From Pseudomonas sp. TH15 (GTDB lineage Bacteria > Pseudomonadota > Gammaproteobacteria > Pseudomonadales > Pseudomonadaceae), in assembly GCF_016651105.1 (NCBI RefSeq), contig NZ_JAEKEL010000002.1:1-64000 (forward strand): DNA of 64,000 nt, in the 5' to 3' direction. Of the stretch, positions 25,634-34,900 are shown piece by piece. How positions within the stretch are numbered: position 1 is the stretch's first letter; each line of letters opens with the position of its first letter. The notes beneath the pieces are model-generated. The model was not told the DNA's origin and made no database searches. It saw nothing but the letters and a program-made list of their open reading frames with translations. Both the position numbers and the translations under genes were made by a program.

Positions 25634-26313
25634 CACTTCGATTGATCTCCGCCATCCGCCGGCCCCAGGCGATAGCCCAGGCCGCGCACCGTCTCGACGA
25701 TGCCATTGCCGAGTTTACGCCGCAGGTGATGGATATGGACATTGAGGGCATTACTTTCCAGTTCATCGTTGAAGCCGTAGACGCTGTCCTTCAATTGCTC
25801 GGTGGACAGCACTCGGCCACGGTTGTGCAACAGGGCTTGCAACAGCGATTGCTCGCGGCGCGACAGGTCAACCGGCTGGCCGCCGAGCATGGTTTCGCGG
25901 CTGCTTGGATCGTATGTCAGCGCGCCGTGTTCGATCAGGTTGACGCTGCGCCCGGCCACCCGCCGCAACAGCGTGTGCAGGCGCGCGGCGAGTTCACGCA
26001 GGTCGAAGGGTTTGAGCAGGTAATCGTCAGCGCCGGCTTGCAGGCCGTCGACGCGGTCAGTGACCGAATCCCGGGCAGTGAGGATCAGCACCGGAATCTC
26101 CAGACCGCTATTGCGCAGCTGTTGAAGTAGCTTGAGCCCGTCTTCGTCCGGCAGGCCGAGGTCAAGCACCATGACGTCGAATTCAGCGACCTTGAGCATC
26201 GCCCGTGCAGCAGACGCAGTGGCGACGTGCTCCACGGTCAGGCCTTGGGCGGTGAGGCCGGCGACAATGCCGCTGGCGATCAGCTCATCGTCTTCGCATA
26301 CCAGTACGTGCAT
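25633..26313 (-). CDS. OmpR-family response regulator (QseB/PmrA-like)
   Basis: 226 residues: receiver domain with acidic pocket E7-D8-D9, phospho-acceptor Asp51 in VMVLDLGLPDEDG, and K in LLKPFDLRELAARLHTLLRR; a winged-helix C-terminal domain ends LNVHIHHLRRKLGNGIVETVRGLGYRLG. The chosen ATG at 26313 starts the receiver exactly (MHVLVCEDD). Two candidate binding sites with an 11-base period lie just upstream of it (26354-26369) and upstream of dsbD (27351-27367), which suggests that it controls itself and the dsb operon. Confidence 0.9.
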   Translation of the reverse strand: MHVLVCEDDELIASGIVAGLTAQGLTVEHVATASAARAMLKVAEFDVMVLDLGLPDEDGLKLLQQLRNSGLEIPVLILTARDSVTDRVDGLQAGADDYLLKPFDLRELAARLHTLLRRVAGRSVNLIEHGALTYDPSSRETMLGGQPVDLSRREQSLLQALLHNRGRVLSTEQLKDSVYGFNDELESNALNVHIHHLRRKLGNGIVETVRGLGYRLGPADGGDQSK

Positions 26314-26353
26314 GAGTGCTCCATGAGCAAAAAGGCGATTCGAACAGAGAAAG

Positions 26354-26369
26354 ATTAAGTGGCAATTAT
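26354..26369 (-). promoter_or_regulatory. Candidate response-regulator box upstream of its own gene
   Basis: Read on the minus strand: ATAAT-N6-TTAAT, two half sites with 11-base period, as for PmrA/QseB boxes (CTTAAT-N5-CTTAAT). One half is imperfect. Confidence 0.45.
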
Positions 26370-26583
26370 GGCAAGCGCTATCGCTGGCGAGAAGCGCAGC
26401 AGCAAATAGGGTTCCGCACCCCCTGTTCAATTGCACTTTTTCATCAGCCAACTCTTTAAACACGCGCTTGATAATCCGAGATAGAAACAAGCCGTATAAC
26501 AGGCCACGGTCCTTTTAACGATTATTAGATTATTGTCAACAACAGCAACCCCCCTACTAACAACTTCCAATCAGGACATAATC

Positions 26584-27291
26584 ATGCCCCAACTAAAAAA
26601 CTTCGTCGCTGTCGACTGGCGCGCAGGAAAAGACAAAATCTACTTTTTCTTTAAAGACACCAATACTTATTCCCGCTTCGACATTGCGGACAACCGCGTT
26701 ATTGATGGACATCCCACTACCGCCAATGCCAGCAACTGGCATGGCTTTCATCCCTATGTAAAGGATTTGCGCTTCGGATTTACCACCACTGGCTTTAAAA
26801 GCGTAGAGTACCTGGGGATTGACTCCGATATCTCGTGGTTTTTCTATCATGACGGCGAGCAACCCATGGTCTGCAAATACGATCAGGACGCCGACAGAGC
26901 TAACAGTTTCATGCCCCTGTTGAAATCGCCATGGTGGATGCTTGAGCCCTACTTTGAGCGCATCGTCGCTGGCACTTGGCGACAAACCGCATTACAACAT
27001 TATGGCTTCGAATTTTTACTTAACGATGGTTCGTATCTCTCTCTGGATTTAACTTCCGCCAAACATAAACTGTTCCATAACGAAATCACTGACGACACTT
27101 GGCCCGGACTGGAACCGTATAAACACAGGATCATTACTGCCGTTCAGAACGACCGGTCACTGGCCGACAGTTACTACTACATTTTTCTGACGGGCAACCA
27201 GTACCTAAGATACAACCTGATGACATTCAGGCTCCTCGCAGGACCGATCGACGTCGATGACGTCAGTTGGCCAGGCCTGTTGCGCGACTGA
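26584..27291 (+). CDS. Hemopexin-repeat protein (photopexin-like)
   Basis: 235 residues composed of about four hemopexin-like blades: an AVDW..KIYFFFKDTNTYSRFDI blade, one around SDISWFFYHDGEQPMVCKYD, a third with FEFLLNDGSYLSLDL, and YYYIFLTGNQYLRYNL near the end. Each repeats the pattern aromatic-F-F/L...G/N..Y.R(Y/F)D/N. There is no signal peptide, so cytosolic location or non-classical release is likely. Similar bacterial proteins include Photorhabdus photopexins; ligands are unknown. The stretch is visibly AT-richer than its surroundings and sits between the two-component pair and the dsb operon, which suggests insertion. AGGA precedes the ATG. Confidence 0.75.
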   Translation: MPQLKNFVAVDWRAGKDKIYFFFKDTNTYSRFDIADNRVIDGHPTTANASNWHGFHPYVKDLRFGFTTTGFKSVEYLGIDSDISWFFYHDGEQPMVCKYDQDADRANSFMPLLKSPWWMLEPYFERIVAGTWRQTALQHYGFEFLLNDGSYLSLDLTSAKHKLFHNEITDDTWPGLEPYKHRIITAVQNDRSLADSYYYIFLTGNQYLRYNLMTFRLLAGPIDVDDVSWPGLLRD

Positions 27292-27350
27292 GCTACGCGA
27301 CGGCGCCGGACAAATGAAGCGCCTGGCGGGACAGTGGGTTTCCGGACGAG

Positions 27351-27367
27351 GTTAATCATCGGTTAAT
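27351..27367 (+). promoter_or_regulatory. Candidate PmrA/QseB-type box upstream of dsbD
   Basis: GTTAAT-CATCG-GTTAAT is a perfect direct repeat with an 11-base period, 49 bases before the dsbD ATG. It matches the architecture of sites for OmpR-family PmrA/QseB regulators. Confidence 0.6.
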
Positions 27368-27415
27368 CTCTAGCCCCCATTGTTCGCCACACTTGCACAG
27401 GGACAAGGCTCCTCC

Positions 27416-29152
27416 ATGCGTCGTTTTTTTCTATTATTTGCTTTGCTGATTTCGAGTCTGGCCCAGGCCGGGAACAACCCGTTTGAGACGAAACCGGAAT
27501 TTCTCCCGGTCGACAAGGCGTTCGTGCTCACCTCCGAGCGCCTGGAATCCGGTGAAACCCAGTTGTTCTGGCAGATCACCGACGGCTACTACCTGTATCA
27601 GAAACGCCTGAAATTCGATGGACTGACGGCAGAACAACAGCCGGCATTGCCCCAAGGCGAATCGCACAGCGATGAGTTTTTCGGCGAACAACCGGTGTAT
27701 CGCCAAGGCCTGGAAGTGAAAATCCCGGCTTCGGCCAGCGGGCAGATCAAGGTCAGCTATCAGGGCTGTGCCGATGCCGGTCTGTGCTATCCGCCGCAAA
27801 CAAGGGTGATTGATCTGGGTGGCAAAGCCGCCGTCGCCGCCAGCACCGAAGCACCGGATCAAGCCCTTGCCAGCAACCTGCAACAGCGGGCGCTGGGCTG
27901 GAGTTTGCTGGTGTTCTTCGGCCTGGGTCTGCTGCTGGCCTTCACCCCCTGCACCTTGCCGATGCTACCGATTCTGGGCGGTTTGATCGTTGGCAGCGGC
28001 GCAACGCCCAAACGCGGTTTCGCGCTGGCCGGCAGTTATGTGGTCTGCATGGCGCTGGTGTATGCGGCGATGGGCGTTTTGGCGTCTCTGCTGGGGGCCA
28101 ACCTTCAGGCACTGCTGCAAAATCCCTGGTTGCTGGGCAGTTTCGCTGCGGTATTTGTGTTGTTGGCACTGCCGATGTTCGGCTTCTTTGAGCTGCAACT
28201 GCCGGTGGCCGTGCGCGATCGGCTGGAAAACGTCTCGCGCAATCAACGCGGCGGCAGCCTGATCGGGGCCGGTGTGCTGGGGGCCTTGTCCGGTCTGTTG
28301 GTCGGTCCGTGCATGACCGCGCCACTGGCCGGTGCCCTGCTCTACATCGCCCAGAGCGGCAACGCATTGCACGGCGGGCTGATTCTGTTCGCCATGGGCA
28401 TCGGCATCGGTGTGCCGCTGTTGTTGCTGGTGACCGTCGGCAACCGCTTCCTGCCCAAGCCCGGCGCCTGGATGAACCTGCTCAAAGGCGTGTTCGGTTT
28501 CCTCTTCCTCGCCACCGCGCTGCTGATGCTGCGCCCGGTGCTGGACGAGTCGCTGTGGGTCGGACTGTGCGGCGCCTTGCTGTTGATCGCCGCCTACAGC
28601 GCCTGGAAACAGGCGGAAGGCTTTAGTCGCGTCGCCCATGTGTTCGGCGCCAGTTCGCTGCTGCTGGGTATATGGGGCAGCCTGTTGATGATCGGTGCAG
28701 CGGGCGGCAGCGATGATCTGTTCAAGCCGTTGCAGGTTTATGCCGGTTCCAGTTCCAGCAATACCGCCAGCCCGGTCGGCCATGATGCGTTCACCACGAT
28801 CAAGGACCCTGCGTCACTGCAACGGGAGTTGGATGCCGCGCAGGCGCAGGGCCAATGGGTGTTGCTGGATTATTACGCCGACTGGTGCGTGTCGTGCAAA
28901 GTCATGGAAAAACAGGTCTTCGCCAAACCTCAGGTGCTTGAAGCCCTGAGCGATGTACGCTTGCTACGGCTGGACGTCACCGCCGACAATGCCGCCAGCC
29001 GCGAACTGCTCGGCCGTTATAAAGTGCCGGGGCCGCCTAGCCTGCTGTGGATTGGTGCCGACGGCGTCGAGCGCCGCAGCCAGCGCATCACCGGCGAGGT
29101 CGATGCCGACACCTTCCTGCAACGCTGGACCACCACCCGAGATGCCCGTTAA
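27416..29152 (+). CDS. dsbD: Thiol:disulfide interchange protein DsbD
   Basis: 578 residues with all three DsbD parts: signal peptide (cut after LAQA), periplasmic alpha domain with paired cysteines in GCADAGLCYPP, an eight-helix membrane domain with reactive Cys in FTPCTLPMLP and LVGPCMTAPLAG, and C-terminal thioredoxin domain with WCVSC. It passes electrons from cytoplasmic thioredoxin to periplasmic partners. This second copy type (dsbD2, PA2478 in P. aeruginosa) is followed by a TlpA-like reductase and DsbG, its likely clients. The stop overlaps the next start (TAATG). Confidence 0.92.
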   Translation: MRRFFLLFALLISSLAQAGNNPFETKPEFLPVDKAFVLTSERLESGETQLFWQITDGYYLYQKRLKFDGLTAEQQPALPQGESHSDEFFGEQPVYRQGLEVKIPASASGQIKVSYQGCADAGLCYPPQTRVIDLGGKAAVAASTEAPDQALASNLQQRALGWSLLVFFGLGLLLAFTPCTLPMLPILGGLIVGSGATPKRGFALAGSYVVCMALVYAAMGVLASLLGANLQALLQNPWLLGSFAAVFVLLALPMFGFFELQLPVAVRDRLENVSRNQRGGSLIGAGVLGALSGLLVGPCMTAPLAGALLYIAQSGNALHGGLILFAMGIGIGVPLLLLVTVGNRFLPKPGAWMNLLKGVFGFLFLATALLMLRPVLDESLWVGLCGALLLIAAYSAWKQAEGFSRVAHVFGASSLLLGIWGSLLMIGAAGGSDDLFKPLQVYAGSSSSNTASPVGHDAFTTIKDPASLQRELDAAQAQGQWVLLDYYADWCVSCKVMEKQVFAKPQVLEALSDVRLLRLDVTADNAASRELLGRYKVPGPPSLLWIGADGVERRSQRITGEVDADTFLQRWTTTRDAR

Positions 29153-30018
29153 TGCTGACCTTTACCCTCGGCACCTTTGCCATCGCGCTTAATCACCTGC
29201 TGCTGATCAGTGCCCTGGCGCTGGCCACCTTTGTCGGCTGGCGAGTGGCCAAGCGCGGCGGCGATAACCCCGAGTCGGTGCTGTTCGGCCTGTTTTTGCT
29301 GGGCATGCTGGGGGCGCGGATCAGTTTCGTGGTCGCCTACTGGGCGCAGTACCGCAACGATCCGTGGCAGATCATCGACCTGCGCGATGGCGGCTTTCTC
29401 GCTTGGCCGGGCGTGATCGTGCTGGTGCTCGCCGCGTTGTATCGCGGTTGGCGCCGACCGGGTTTGCGCCGGCCACTGGGTTTCGGTGTCGGCAGCGGCC
29501 TGCTGTTCTGGTTGCTGGCGACCTTCTCCTTGAGTCTTTACGAACAAGGCACGCGCCTGCCGGAAATCACCTTGCGCAATGCCGCCGGCGAAACCGTGCA
29601 ACTGGCCGACTATCAGGGTGGCCCGCTGGTCATCAACCTCTGGGCCACTTGGTGTCCGCCGTGCCGCCGGGAAATGCCGGTGCTGGAAAACGCCCAGCAA
29701 CAGCGCCCGGACCTGACCTTCCTGTTCGTCAACCAGGCCGAAAGCATGCAAAGCGTCAGCACTTTCCTGGAAACCCAGGGCCTGAGCCTGTCCAATGTGC
29801 TGTTCGATGGCAGCGGCCGACTGGGTCAGGCCGTCGGCTCCATGGCCTTGCCGACTACGCTGTTTTATAGCCACGACGGTCGCCTGCTGGGCAGCCATCT
29901 GGGCGAATTGTCGCAAGCAAGCCTGGCCCGAGCCCTGGAAAACTTCGACACCCCTAATCCTGCCGCACCGGCTACCTCTGCAAGGAAATTACCATGCCTC
30001 GCCTCCGCCACCTGCTGA
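29152..30018 (+). CDS. Membrane-anchored TlpA/DsbE-like thiol reductase
   Basis: 288 residues. The first half has three to four hydrophobic segments (LNHLLLISALALATFVGW; SVLFGLFLLGMLGARISFVV; GVIVLVLAALY; FGVGSGLLFWLLATFSLSL), resembling an Lgt-like membrane unit. The second half is a TlpA-type thioredoxin domain with active site WCPPC in VINLWATWCPPCRREMPVLE and cis-proline loop GSMALPTTLFY. The periplasmic domain is probably reduced by the DsbD encoded just upstream. The arrangement equals PA2477. Its 3' end overlaps dsbG by 25 bases. Confidence 0.85.
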   Translation: MLTFTLGTFAIALNHLLLISALALATFVGWRVAKRGGDNPESVLFGLFLLGMLGARISFVVAYWAQYRNDPWQIIDLRDGGFLAWPGVIVLVLAALYRGWRRPGLRRPLGFGVGSGLLFWLLATFSLSLYEQGTRLPEITLRNAAGETVQLADYQGGPLVINLWATWCPPCRREMPVLENAQQQRPDLTFLFVNQAESMQSVSTFLETQGLSLSNVLFDGSGRLGQAVGSMALPTTLFYSHDGRLLGSHLGELSQASLARALENFDTPNPAAPATSARKLPCLASATC

Positions 30019-30764
30019 CGCTGACCCTGGGCGCTGCCCTGCTACACCTGCCGTCGGTACAGGCTGCTGAAGAACTGCCCGATGCGATCAAAAAGATCGA
30101 AGCCAAAGGCGCGAAAATTGTCGGCCAGTTCGATGCACCGGACGGTTTGCGTGGTTACGCGGCGCAATACCAGAACCGCGGCATGGCGCTGTACCTGACC
30201 CCGGATGGCAAGCACGTGCTGCTCGGTAACCTGTACGACGCTGACGGCAATGACCTGAGCAGCGCGCCGCTGCAGAAGCTGGTCTACGCGCCGATGGCCA
30301 AGGAAGTCTGGGGCAAGATGGAAGCGAGCAACTGGATCGGCGACGGCAACAAGGACGCACCGCGCGTCGTGTACCTGTTCAGCGATCCGAACTGCCCTTA
30401 CTGCAATATGTTCTGGGAACAGGCGCGGCCGTGGGTCAAGGCTGGCAAGGTGCAATTGCGGCACATCATGGTCGGGATTATCCGCGAAGACAGCCCGGGC
30501 AAATCCGCCGCGCTGTTGGCCGCCAAGGACCCAAGCAAAGCCCTGGAGGAACACGAGAAATCCGGCAAGGCCAGTTCGCTCAAGGCCTTGAAAGAGGTGC
30601 CACCGGCGATTCAGGCGAAACTCGCGGCGAACATGAAATTGATGGAGGACCTGGAGTTGTCAGCGACCCCGGCGATTTTCTACATGGATGACAAGGGCGA
30701 GTTGCAGCAACAACAAGGCGCGCCGTCGCCGGACAAGTTGTTGTCGATTCTCGGACCTAAATAA
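29994..30764 (+). CDS. dsbG: Periplasmic thiol:disulfide protein DsbG
   Basis: 256 residues with a signal peptide (HLPSVQAAEELP), N-terminal dimerisation domain and a thioredoxin domain with active site CPYC in FSDPNCPYCNMFWEQARPW and cis-proline in LELSATPAIFYMDDKG. CPYC and the length agree with DsbG, which rescues periplasmic proteins with sulfenylated single cysteines. It needs DsbD to stay reduced, and dsbD is encoded two genes upstream. Start chosen at 29994, after AGGAAATTACC, giving a 25-base overlap with the TlpA-like gene. Confidence 0.9.
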   Translation: MPRLRHLLTLTLGAALLHLPSVQAAEELPDAIKKIEAKGAKIVGQFDAPDGLRGYAAQYQNRGMALYLTPDGKHVLLGNLYDADGNDLSSAPLQKLVYAPMAKEVWGKMEASNWIGDGNKDAPRVVYLFSDPNCPYCNMFWEQARPWVKAGKVQLRHIMVGIIREDSPGKSAALLAAKDPSKALEEHEKSGKASSLKALKEVPPAIQAKLAANMKLMEDLELSATPAIFYMDDKGELQQQQGAPSPDKLLSILGPK

Positions 30765-30790
30765 CGCACAAAGCTTTATTGCCTGATCTG

Positions 30791-30915
30791 GCCTCTTCGC
30801 GGGCAAGCCTTGCTCCTACGGAATGGTTTAAAAAACTGAACCACTACAGGCTTGCTCCTACGGTGACCGAAGCGGTCACAAAATCCTGTAGGAGCAAGGC
30901 TTGCCCGCGAAGAAC
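30791..30915. repeat. REP cluster (three units)
   Basis: REP units at 30791-30821, about 30845-30867 (partial) and 30884-30915 (inverted) share GCAAGCCTTGCTCCTAC. They occupy the gap between convergent dsbG and the hydrolase gene. Confidence 0.85.
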
Positions 30916-30926
30916 GATAACGCGGC

Positions 30927-31742
30927 CTAACGGTTGCGCTCACTGAGGAAGCTAAACAACACCTCCGTCACAAACCCCGGATTCTCCAGATTGGAGATAT
31001 GCCCCGCCTCCGGCACCAACGCACACGGGCAACCAATCAGCTCAGCCATCTCTCGGGCCTCGGATGGCGGCCGTGGCTTGTCCTGATCACCACACATCAC
31101 CAACGTGGTTTCAGCATTCAACTCAGCCAGTCGCGGCAACAGATCATCCCGACCAAACGTAATCCGCCCCATCGGCACGATGCCCTCGCGCAGACGTTCA
31201 GCGGGCAACGCCGCCAGCGATGCGCGGAATTGCTGATACAGCGCCGACTGCGGATCAATGCCCGGACGGAAGAAGATCGGCACCACGATGTCCAGTAGTT
31301 GCGGCGAGATCACGCCGGTGTCTTCAATCTGTTTGAACAGCGAAAAATAGTATTGGCGAGTCGGCTCGGGTTCGACGCCGACGTAAGTGTCCATCAGCAC
31401 CAGGCCATTGAGCCGCTGCGGTGCCGACAGCGCCAAACGCACGCCCCACATGCCACCGACCGACAACCCGACCAGGGTGACGCGATCGATGTCCAGATGA
31501 TCGAGCAGCGCCAATGCCTGACGTGCAATGTCATCCAGTGACGTTGTGCCTTCGGGCAGCCGTCCGGACTCACCGTGGCCCCAGAGGTCCAGGGCAATCA
31601 CCCGATACTGCTGCGACAGCGCGGCAATCTGCGGCGCCCACATGGCCTGGTCCCACAGGTAGCTGCCAGCCAGCAGGACTGCCGGGCCAGAGCCTTGATC
31701 TGTGTAGTGAAGGGGTTGTCCGTCTATTGTTGCGAAGGGCAT
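30927..31742 (-). CDS. Alpha/beta hydrolase (3-oxoadipate enol-lactonase-like)
   Basis: 271 residues. Nucleophile Ser is in VTLVGLSVGGMWGVRLAL (G-L-S-V-G-G); an acid is likely in LVMCGDQDKPRPPSEAREMAEL and the catalytic His in VPEAGHISNLENPGFV. GSYLWDQAMWAPQIAALSQQYRVIALDLWGHGES is the cap-side start. The family includes enol-lactonases and other esterases; no specific substrate can be read. Start 31742 (MPFATIDGQPLHY) follows GGAGAGGAGACATTCG; an upstream ATG at 31760 would sit in that site. It lies between two REP clusters, downstream of pvdL on the same strand. Confidence 0.8.
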   Translation of the reverse strand: MPFATIDGQPLHYTDQGSGPAVLLAGSYLWDQAMWAPQIAALSQQYRVIALDLWGHGESGRLPEGTTSLDDIARQALALLDHLDIDRVTLVGLSVGGMWGVRLALSAPQRLNGLVLMDTYVGVEPEPTRQYYFSLFKQIEDTGVISPQLLDIVVPIFFRPGIDPQSALYQQFRASLAALPAERLREGIVPMGRITFGRDDLLPRLAELNAETTLVMCGDQDKPRPPSEAREMAELIGCPCALVPEAGHISNLENPGFVTEVLFSFLSERNR

Positions 31743-31819
31743 CGAATGTCTCCTCTCCAAAAAATGGCATGGGCAGACTGTGCCGCTGGCGATCTACAGT
31801 CAACCTTATGGTGCTTTTG

Positions 31820-31899
31820 CCGGCCCTTTCGCGAGCAAGCCCGCTCCCACATTGGAATGCGTTCCCCTGTGGGAGCGGGCTTGCTCGCGAAGAGGCCGG
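31820..31899. repeat. REP doublet downstream of pvdL
   Basis: Inverted REP units at 31820-31850 and 31866-31899 (both with GCGGGCTTGCTCGCGA or its complement) lie just after the pvdL stop. Confidence 0.9.
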
Positions 31900-31915
31900 T
31901 ACAGGCGCCAGAGAA

Positions 31916-34900
31916 CTACAGCCCCTCCAACTCCGCCATCAGATCATTCAGTCGATCAACTTTCTCTTCGGTGATATCACTCGCCGCCAACCCCTCGATG
32001 TATTCGGCCAACGCTTCCACCGTGCTGCACTCGAACATTGCCCGCAGCGGCACGTTACGTTGCAGGGCTTTTTGCACCCGCGAGGCGATTTGTGTCGCCA
32101 GCAGCGAATGGCCGCCCAGCTCGAAAAAATTGTCGCGAATGCCGACTTTCTCCACCTTCAACACTTCAGCCCAAATGTCAGCCAGGGTCTGCTCCAGTTC
32201 ATTGCGAGGGGCCAGATAATCCTGGCTCTGCAACTGGCCAATCTCCAGCGCCGGCAGCGCCTTGCGATCAAGTTTGCCGTTGGCGTTCAGCGGCATTTTT
32301 TCGAGCCACAACCAGTGCAGCGGCACCATGTATTCCGGCAATTCGGCGCGCAGACGTTGCTTGATACGCTCCAGTCGTTCACTCGGGTTGAGCGCTGAAT
32401 TCGCCGCGACCAGATAGCCGACCAAGTGCTTGCCGTTTACACCTTCTTGCACGCCAACCGCCGCATCGCGGACTTCCGGTTGTTCGTGCAGGCGCGCTTC
32501 GATTTCCCCCAACTCGATGCGGTAACCGCGAATCTTCACCTGATGATCGATGCGGCCAACGTATTCCAACACGCCGTCACTGCGCCGACGGGCCAGGTCG
32601 CCGGTGCGATACAACCGGTCACCGGGCTCGCCAAACGGGTTCGGCACAAACACTTGGGCGGTGCGCAGCGGATCACTGACATAACCGCGACCGACGCCGG
32701 TCCCCGCGACGCACAACTCACCCACCGCACCCAACGGCACCAGTTCCAGCGCGCCATCGAGCAGGTACAAACGGTTGTTGTCGGTTGGCGTACCAATCGG
32801 CAAATAACTGCCGCGGGTCGAGGCCATATCGACGCGGAAGAACGCCACATCGTCCGAGCATTCCGCCGGGCCATAGGCGTTGACCAGCCCGATACCCGGG
32901 TAGCGCAACAACCATTGGTGTGCCAGTTCCGGCGGCATCGCTTCACCGGTCGGCAGTATCCAGCGCAGGCCGTCGAGGCTCATGCGGTCCTGGGCGAGCA
33001 TGCCCTGGATCAGCGACGGCACGCTTTCGAGCACGGTGATGCCCTGGCTCTGGACGTGAGCCAACAAGCCCTGCGGATCATGGGCGATGGTGTTCGGCAC
33101 GATATCCACTCGCGCGCCGAACAGCGGCGCGGCGAGGAACTGCCAGACCGAAATATCGAAACTTTGCGAGGCGGTTTGCGCGATCACATCCGCAGCGCTC
33201 AGGCTCAGGTACGGCACCTTGCTCAACTGGTTATTGAGCATGCCGCGCTGCTCGACCATCACACCTTTCGGCAAACCGGTGGAGCCCGAGGTATAGATCA
33301 CGTAGGCCAGGTTATCCGGCCCGCTGTAGATGCCCGGGTTTTGCACCGAGGCATCACTCGCCTGCACCTCCTCCCAGACCAGCAATCGAGGTCGATGGGC
33401 GCAACCAAACTCTTCCAGCAACGCCACCGCTTGTTCACGGCAAGCCTTAGTGCAGACCAGCAACGGTGTATGACTCAGGTCGATGATCCGGCTCAAACGC
33501 TGGCTCGGCAGCGCTGGGTCCAGCGGCAGGTAACCGGCACCGGCCTTGAAGCTGCCGATGATCATGCCGAGCAGATCGAGGTTACGTTCCGCCAGCAACG
33601 CCACCGGTTGATCCAGCCCGGCGCCGGCCGCGATCAACGCATGACCGAGGCGGTTACTGCGCTGGTTCAGCTCGACGTAACTGTGCAGACGGTCGAGGCA
33701 ACTGGCGGCGATGCGCTGCGGATGCTGGGCAACCTGGGCTTCGAACAACTCGACGTAGCTTTGCTCCAGCGGGTAGTCGTGTTCGCTCTGGTTACAGCCG
33801 TGGATCAAGAAGTCCTGCTCCTCCGCGCCCAGCAACGGCAAGTCAGCCATGTCGCCATGGAAGCCCGCTACCAACGCCAGCAGCAAACGCTTGAACTCAC
33901 CGAGCATGCGCTCGACCGTGGATTCGTCGAAATAGCGCTGATCGTAGGACAGGTGCAAACCGAGGTCATCGCCCGGATAGCAAACCGCCGTCAGCGGGAA
34001 GTTGGTGTGGGTCCGGCCCGAATCCGAGGTGGCGTTGAGGCTTTGCGCACGGTCCAGCACCGAGACTTCCACCGGAGCGTTTTCGAACACGAACAGGCTG
34101 TCGAACAGCGGCTGGCCCTTGGGCAGTTCGCTGTTGTCCTGAATCGTTACCAGCGGCAGGTATTCGTACTCACGTAGTTGCATGTTGCTGTCGAGCAAAC
34201 CGCTGAGCCACTGACGCACGCTGCAACGCTGATCGTCTTCCGGCATCTTCACCCGCAGCGCGATGCTGTTGATGAACAGCCCGACGGTGCGCTGCATCTG
34301 CGGCATGTCCACCGGGCGCCCGGCCACCGTGACACCGAACAGCACGTCGCGATCACCGCTCAAGCGTCGCAGCACCAAGGCCCACGCCGCTTGGGCGAAG
34401 GTGTTGATGGTCAACTGATGAGCCTGGGCCAGTTCACGCAGTTGCGCACCGTCCCGGGCATCGAGTCGGGTGTAGCGGTCGCCCACTACCATGCCGCCGC
34501 TGTCGCCAGCGTGTTCACGCAGGAACGGCCGGTCACTTGGTATCGGCGTGGTCCGCTCAAAGCCTTGCAGGTTGGTTTTCCACCACTGCCGCGCTTCGGC
34601 AAGGCTTTGGCGTTGCAGCCAGCCGATGTAGTCGCGATAACGCGGCGGCACGGCCAACTGTGCTTCGCGCCCTTCGCCTAGCGCCGTGTAGATTTCGAAG
34701 AAATCGTTCATCAGCAGCGAGCGACACCACGCATCGATCAAGATGTGGTGGTTGCTCATAATGAACCAGTAACGCGCCTCGCCAACCTTGATCAAACGCA
34801 GGTGGAACGGTGCCTGGTTGAGCAGATCGAACCCGGCTTCACGCTCACTTTTGAGCAGCACTTGCAGCTTCGGTTCTTGCTCGGCATCGGCAATTGCAGT

